Assembly: GCA_910587895.1 (NCBI GenBank)
Contig: CAJUOE010000033.1
Span: 1-9,036 of the forward strand
Direction: 5' to 3'
Source: an uncultured Lachnospiraceae bacterium
Lineage (GTDB): Bacteria; Bacillota; Clostridia; Lachnospirales; Lachnospiraceae
Length of the DNA: 9,036 bases
The notes beneath the pieces are model-generated. The model did not search any database. It saw only the letters and a list, made by a program, of their open reading frames with translations, and had not been told where the DNA came from. The position numbers were made by a program, and so were the translations under genes. Positions 6,602-9,036 of this stretch are shown piece after piece (the first letter of the stretch is position 1; every line of letters begins with the position of its first letter).

Positions 6602-8302
6602 CTATTCTACTGAGATGACATAATAATAAATGGGCTGTCCGCCGAAATGCACCTCAACCTCGCAGTCCTCAAACTGTTCTTCCAGATCTGCGCCCAGCTT
6701 TTCTGCTGCGGCCTCTTCTACTTCCTCTCCATAATATACGCTGATGATCGCAGAATCTTCATCCACCATCTCAGCAATCATTTCCTTGGTAACCGTTTCC
6801 ATATCACTGCCAACCGAAAGAATCGTGCCGTCGCCAAGTCCCATATAATCCCCCTGTTTGATGGATTTTCCATCAAGCAAAGTGTCGCGCACCGCATACG
6901 TCACCTGTCCGCTCTTGACATTGGAAAGTTCCTCCGTCATGCGCTTTGCATTCTCCTGGGCAGAACTGTCCGGCATAAAATTGATTAACGCCGTAATTCC
7001 CTGAGGCACGGTCTTTGTAGGAATCACAAAAATATTCTTCTCCTCTATCAGTGATGCCGCCTGATTTGCCGCAAGAATGATATTCTTATTGTTCGGAAGA
7101 ATAAAAATATTATCGGCATTCACTTCCTCAATCGCATTCAGCACATCCTCCGTGCTGGGGTTCATGGTCTGCCCCCCGGCAATGATATAGTCCGCGCCTA
7201 ATCCTTTAAAAATCTCGTTGATGCCCTCACCGATGGAAACAGAGACAAATCCCATGTCCTTTTTGGGTTTCTGCTCTTTCTCTGCCATGCGGTCCTGTCT
7301 GACGCGCCGCTCGTTGTCCTCTTCTTTCTGCTGCGCCGCTACTTTCTGCGCGTCTTTGATGAGTTTCTCCTGATGTTCCTCACGCATATTGTCAATCTTG
7401 ATCTTACTTAAGGATCCGTACGTCAATGCACGCTGAATGGCAAGTCCAGGGTCATTGGTATGTACATGAACCTTCGTAATCTCGTCGTCAGCCACCACTA
7501 CAATCGAATCTCCGATGGAATCAAGAAAAGCCTTAAAGTCCAATTCCTGTTTCTGCTCCAAAGGCTGATTGAGCACAATGATAAATTCCGTACAATATCC
7601 AAATTTAATATCCTGCTGGGCCTGTTCGGAAATCTTTACCACTCCGCCTGCTGCGGACGTTTCAATCGTATAATCAATCTCCTTGCCCATCAGTGCGTCA
7701 TAAGCGCCCTGCAATACTGTGACAAGTCCCTGTCCGCCGGAATCCACAACGCCAGCTTCTTTCAATACCGGAAGCATCTCCGGCGTCCTGTCAAGTACCT
7801 CAACTGCATATTTGATGACCTCATCCAGAAAAACGGTCAGGTCCTCGGTCTCGCCGATCATCTCCATTGCCCGGTCTGCCGCGCCTTTGGCAACGGTAAG
7901 GATTGTTCCCTCTTTCGGTTTCATGACTGCCTTGTACGCAGTCTCTACCGCCCGCTGAAACGCGTCGCTCAAAACAACGGTATCTAATTCGTCATGTTCG
8001 CGGATTTCCCTTGTAAACCCACGGAATAGCTGGGACAAAATAACACCGGAATTACCTCTGGCGCCCCTGAGGGAACCGGAAGAGATTGCTTTTGCCAGAT
8101 CCGCCATGCTGGGATTCGCGCCCAGGTTGCTTACCTCGGTCGCCGCCGACATGATTGTCATCGTCATGTTAGTTCCCGTGTCTCCATCCGGCACCGGGAA
8201 TACATTCAACTCATTAATCCATTCTTTTTTTGTTTCAAGATTCTTTGCACCTGCCAGAAACATTTTTGCAAGCACAGGGGCATCTATTGTCGTAATCGCC
8301 AC
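6602..8302 (-). CDS. fakA: Fatty acid kinase FakA (DhaL/DegV-domain, YloV family)
   Basis: A 566-residue FakA/YloV protein. FakA phosphorylates fatty acids presented by a FakB (DegV family) partner, feeding exogenous or recycled acyl chains to PlsX/PlsY phospholipid synthesis; no fakB is visible here. The N-terminal DhaL kinase domain has NVFPVPDGDTGTNM (Mg-ATP aspartates at about 39 and 41), GARGNSGVILSQL and DSGGQGLVTVLQG. The middle domain has FGYCTEF (Cys about 237) and KVHVH (His about 279 and 281), with the same Cys-42-His-2-His spacing I recall for the zinc ligands of S. aureus FakA (C240, H282, H284). The C-terminal part resembles DegV. Start chosen at GTG 8302, because AAGGAGG (8317-8311) sits 8 nt upstream; a longer reading from TTG 8323 would place the Shine-Dalgarno inside the gene. 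The Shine-Dalgarno overlaps the asp23 stop, pointing to translational coupling. Confidence 0.94.
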   Translation of the reverse strand: MAITTIDAPVLAKMFLAGAKNLETKKEWINELNVFPVPDGDTGTNMTMTIMSAATEVSNLGANPSMADLAKAISSGSLRGARGNSGVILSQLFRGFTREIREHDELDTVVLSDAFQRAVETAYKAVMKPKEGTILTVAKGAADRAMEMIGETEDLTVFLDEVIKYAVEVLDRTPEMLPVLKEAGVVDSGGQGLVTVLQGAYDALMGKEIDYTIETSAAGGVVKISEQAQQDIKFGYCTEFIIVLNQPLEQKQELDFKAFLDSIGDSIVVVADDEITKVHVHTNDPGLAIQRALTYGSLSKIKIDNMREEHQEKLIKDAQKVAAQQKEEDNERRVRQDRMAEKEQKPKKDMGFVSVSIGEGINEIFKGLGADYIIAGGQTMNPSTEDVLNAIEEVNADNIFILPNNKNIILAANQAASLIEEKNIFVIPTKTVPQGITALINFMPDSSAQENAKRMTEELSNVKSGQVTYAVRDTLLDGKSIKQGDYMGLGDGTILSVGSDMETVTKEMIAEMVDEDSAIISVYYGEEVEEAAAEKLGADLEEQFEDCEVEVHFGGQPIYYYVISVE

Positions 8303-8310
8303 TTCTACGT

Positions 8311-8317
8311 CCTCCTT
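8311..8317 (-). promoter_or_regulatory. Shine-Dalgarno that fixes the fakA GTG start
   Basis: AAGGAGG on the minus strand, 8 nt before GTG 8302. It overlaps the TAA of the upstream asp23 gene (8318-8316), so ribosomes finishing asp23 end on the fakA initiation site. It argues for the GTG start over the in-frame TTG at 8323. Confidence 0.8.
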
Positions 8318-8672
8318 AATCAATCACTCTCACACCTTCTACGAAGATGTTGATTTTATCGATTTTCATACCGGTAAATTCCTCTACCTGATATTTCACC
8401 GTACTGATTAAGTTATCAGAAACAGTGGAAATACTTACTCCATAAGAAACAATGACATGGAAATCCAGACAAATTCTGTTATCCTTGAGGCTGACATTGA
8501 TTCCGTGGTTCAGATAATCACGTTTCAAAAGCCTTACAAGGCCATCTTTGACATTTACGGCAGCCATTCCTACAATTCCAAAACACTCTACCGCTACGGA
8601 TCCTGCATAAGTTGCAATCACATCTGTATTAATCAACACTTTTCCATATGGTGTTTCTAACTGTCCTTTCAT
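8316..8672 (-). CDS. Asp23/Gls24 family protein (YloU-like)
   Basis: A 118-residue Asp23/Gls24 domain protein, the YloU-like form that precedes fakA in Firmicutes. Family marks: ETPYGKVLINTDVIATYAGSVA at the N-terminus, ECFGIVGMA, a central NRICLDFHVIVSYGVSI strand pair, and VKYQVEEFTGMKIDKINIFVEGV at the end. No signal peptide or membrane helix is visible. Family members are small soluble proteins linked to envelope homeostasis and alkaline stress; in S. aureus Asp23 is held at the membrane by a partner. Start at ATG 8672 with GGAGG (8684-8680) 7 nt upstream; the frame stays open back to ATG 8741, but that extension lies in repeat DNA and is not family-like. First gene of the operon with fakA (13 nt away) and recG. 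Its promoter is not obvious; the repeats upstream may have altered this control region. Confidence 0.92.
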   Translation of the reverse strand: MKGQLETPYGKVLINTDVIATYAGSVAVECFGIVGMAAVNVKDGLVRLLKRDYLNHGINVSLKDNRICLDFHVIVSYGVSISTVSDNLISTVKYQVEEFTGMKIDKINIFVEGVRVID

Positions 8673-8723
8673 ACTATAACCTCCATTTTTAGGTATCAGG
8701 GGATTGTGCCAATTTTCTTCACT

Positions 8724-8773
8724 GGCTCCTCCACGAGGCATCAGGGCTCCTCCCGCTACGCGGGTCCCTCCTC
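8724..8773 (-). repeat. GGAGGAGCC-type repeats and GC hairpin upstream of asp23
   Basis: On the minus strand GGAGGAGCC occurs at 8753-8745 and 8732-8724 (21 nt apart), with a related GAGGAGG at 8773-8767. Between them lies a hairpin, CCCGC-TAC-GCGGG (8752-8764). The segment is contiguous with the 45-nt repeats upstream and shares their GC-rich character against AT-rich flanks, so it is probably part of the same element. The purine runs resemble Shine-Dalgarno sites but no family-like start follows them. Confidence 0.45.
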
Positions 8774-8781
8774 ATGCCCAA

Positions 8782-8826
8782 TACTCAGAAACCTTCAGTT
8801 TCCTCGTTCCGGGCAGTCGCCCTATC
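8782..8826. repeat. Structured 45-nt repeat, copy 1
   Basis: Matches copy 2 (8854-8898) at 43 of 45 positions with a 72-nt offset. Contains two hairpins: GAAAC-CTTCA-GTTTC (8788-8802) and GGGC-AGTC-GCCC (8811-8822). The 27 nt between the copies are not repeated in the window, so the full unit would be 72 nt (24 codons). I have a memory of similar sequence being interspersed in Lachnospiraceae genomes; this is not verified. Confidence 0.85.
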
Positions 8827-8853
8827 AACTTCGCACATGCAATCCGCAGTGCT

Positions 8854-8898
8854 TACTCAGAAACCTTCGGTTTCCTCATTCCGGGCAGTCGCCCTATC
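8854..8898. repeat. Structured 45-nt repeat, copy 2
   Basis: Second copy of the repeat at 8782. A difference at 8869 (G instead of A) lengthens the first hairpin to GAAACC-TTC-GGTTTC (8860-8874); the second hairpin GGGC-AGTC-GCCC (8883-8894) is identical. On the minus strand this copy supplies the last 14 codons and TGA stop of the AT-rich gene entering from the window's right edge. Confidence 0.85.
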
Positions 8899-9036
8899 CC
8901 ACCTGCCACAAATAGCGCCTGAAAAGAAGGATTTACCATCTTCCCCCCATTTTTCTACTAATTCTGTTACTTGTGTATATACTTCTTTTCCATTTTCTAA
9001 TTTTAAGTCTTGTAATTCTCCAGAAGATGGATTAGA
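8857..9036 (-). CDS. 3' end of an unrecognised AT-rich gene, ending inside the repeat; partial
   Basis: An open frame of 59 codons from the window edge to TGA 8859-8857. The first 40 or so residues (for example LKLENGKEVYTQVTELVEKW) use AT-rich codons (TTA, AAA, GAA, GTA) and look like a real soluble, mostly charged protein C-terminus. The last 14 residues before the stop (DRATARNEETEGF and the preceding Trp) are encoded by repeat copy 2 and differ sharply in composition. This suggests that the repeat truncated or replaced the native C-terminus. I do not recognise the family. In Bacillus and many relatives rpmB lies next to asp23; this is not rpmB. Confidence 0.55.
   Translation of the reverse strand, partial: SNPSSGELQDLKLENGKEVYTQVTELVEKWGEDGKSFFSGAICGRWDRATARNEETEGF

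Noticed and set aside
7460..7987. 175-codon plus-strand frame inside fakA
   Set aside because: Antisense shadow of fakA, whose domains are intact through this region.
8303..8323. TTG start extending fakA by 7 residues
   Set aside because: Its first codons are the Shine-Dalgarno sequence of the GTG start at 8302.
8673..8741. 23-residue N-terminal extension of the Asp23 protein from ATG 8741
   Set aside because: The extension is encoded by the repeat-linked region and is not family-like; ATG 8672 has GGAGG at 7 nt.
8782..8898. CRISPR array
   Set aside because: Only two copies with a 27-nt intervening sequence, 45-nt repeats with internal double hairpins that read into coding sequence, and no cas genes.

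Overview
The window looks like chromosome of a spore-forming Clostridia, most likely a Lachnospiraceae-type gut anaerobe. This rests on an alpha/beta-type small acid-soluble spore protein, Firmicutes-style strong Shine-Dalgarno sites (AAAGGAG, AGGAGGG, AAGGAGG) and the Firmicutes housekeeping order asp23(yloU)-fakA(yloV)-recG close to rqcH. The assignment is from protein similarity by eye only.

Layout. (1) Positions 1-1861, minus strand: the 5' part of a long open frame that runs off the window. It starts as an exported YD-repeat (RHS-like) protein, then continues in frame into a segment resembling the C-terminal part of Firmicutes phage replication-initiation proteins, with an acidic linker and an AT-hook-like KKRGRPKK. 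This is the strangest object here; it may be a real fusion or an assembly/recombination chimera. (2) Positions 1862-2290: a divergent intergenic region with a good minus-strand promoter, a palindromic operator-like site just upstream of it, and weaker plus-strand promoter candidates. (3) Positions 2291-4396, plus strand: rqcH (NFACT family, ribosome-associated quality control) and an alpha/beta SASP gene, closed by a perfect 14-bp hairpin. (4) Positions 4470-8672, minus strand: a tight operon asp23 -> fakA -> recG, convergent with the SASP gene. (5) Positions 8673-9036: a GC-rich structured repeat region with two 45-nt copies at a 72-nt period, each with two small hairpins, abutting the 3' end of an AT-rich unrecognised gene whose last codons and stop come from the repeat.

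How the genes work together. Most of the window is housekeeping: RqcH rescues obstructed large ribosomal subunits, SASP protects spore DNA, RecG remodels replication forks and recombination intermediates, FakA phosphorylates fatty acids with a DegV/FakB partner (not in the window), and the Asp23 protein is a small envelope/stress-associated protein translationally linked to fakA. The two ends look like accessory DNA: a fused YD-repeat/phage-like ORF on the left and a repeat-disrupted foreign-looking ORF on the right, where rpmB often sits next to asp23 in related Firmicutes.
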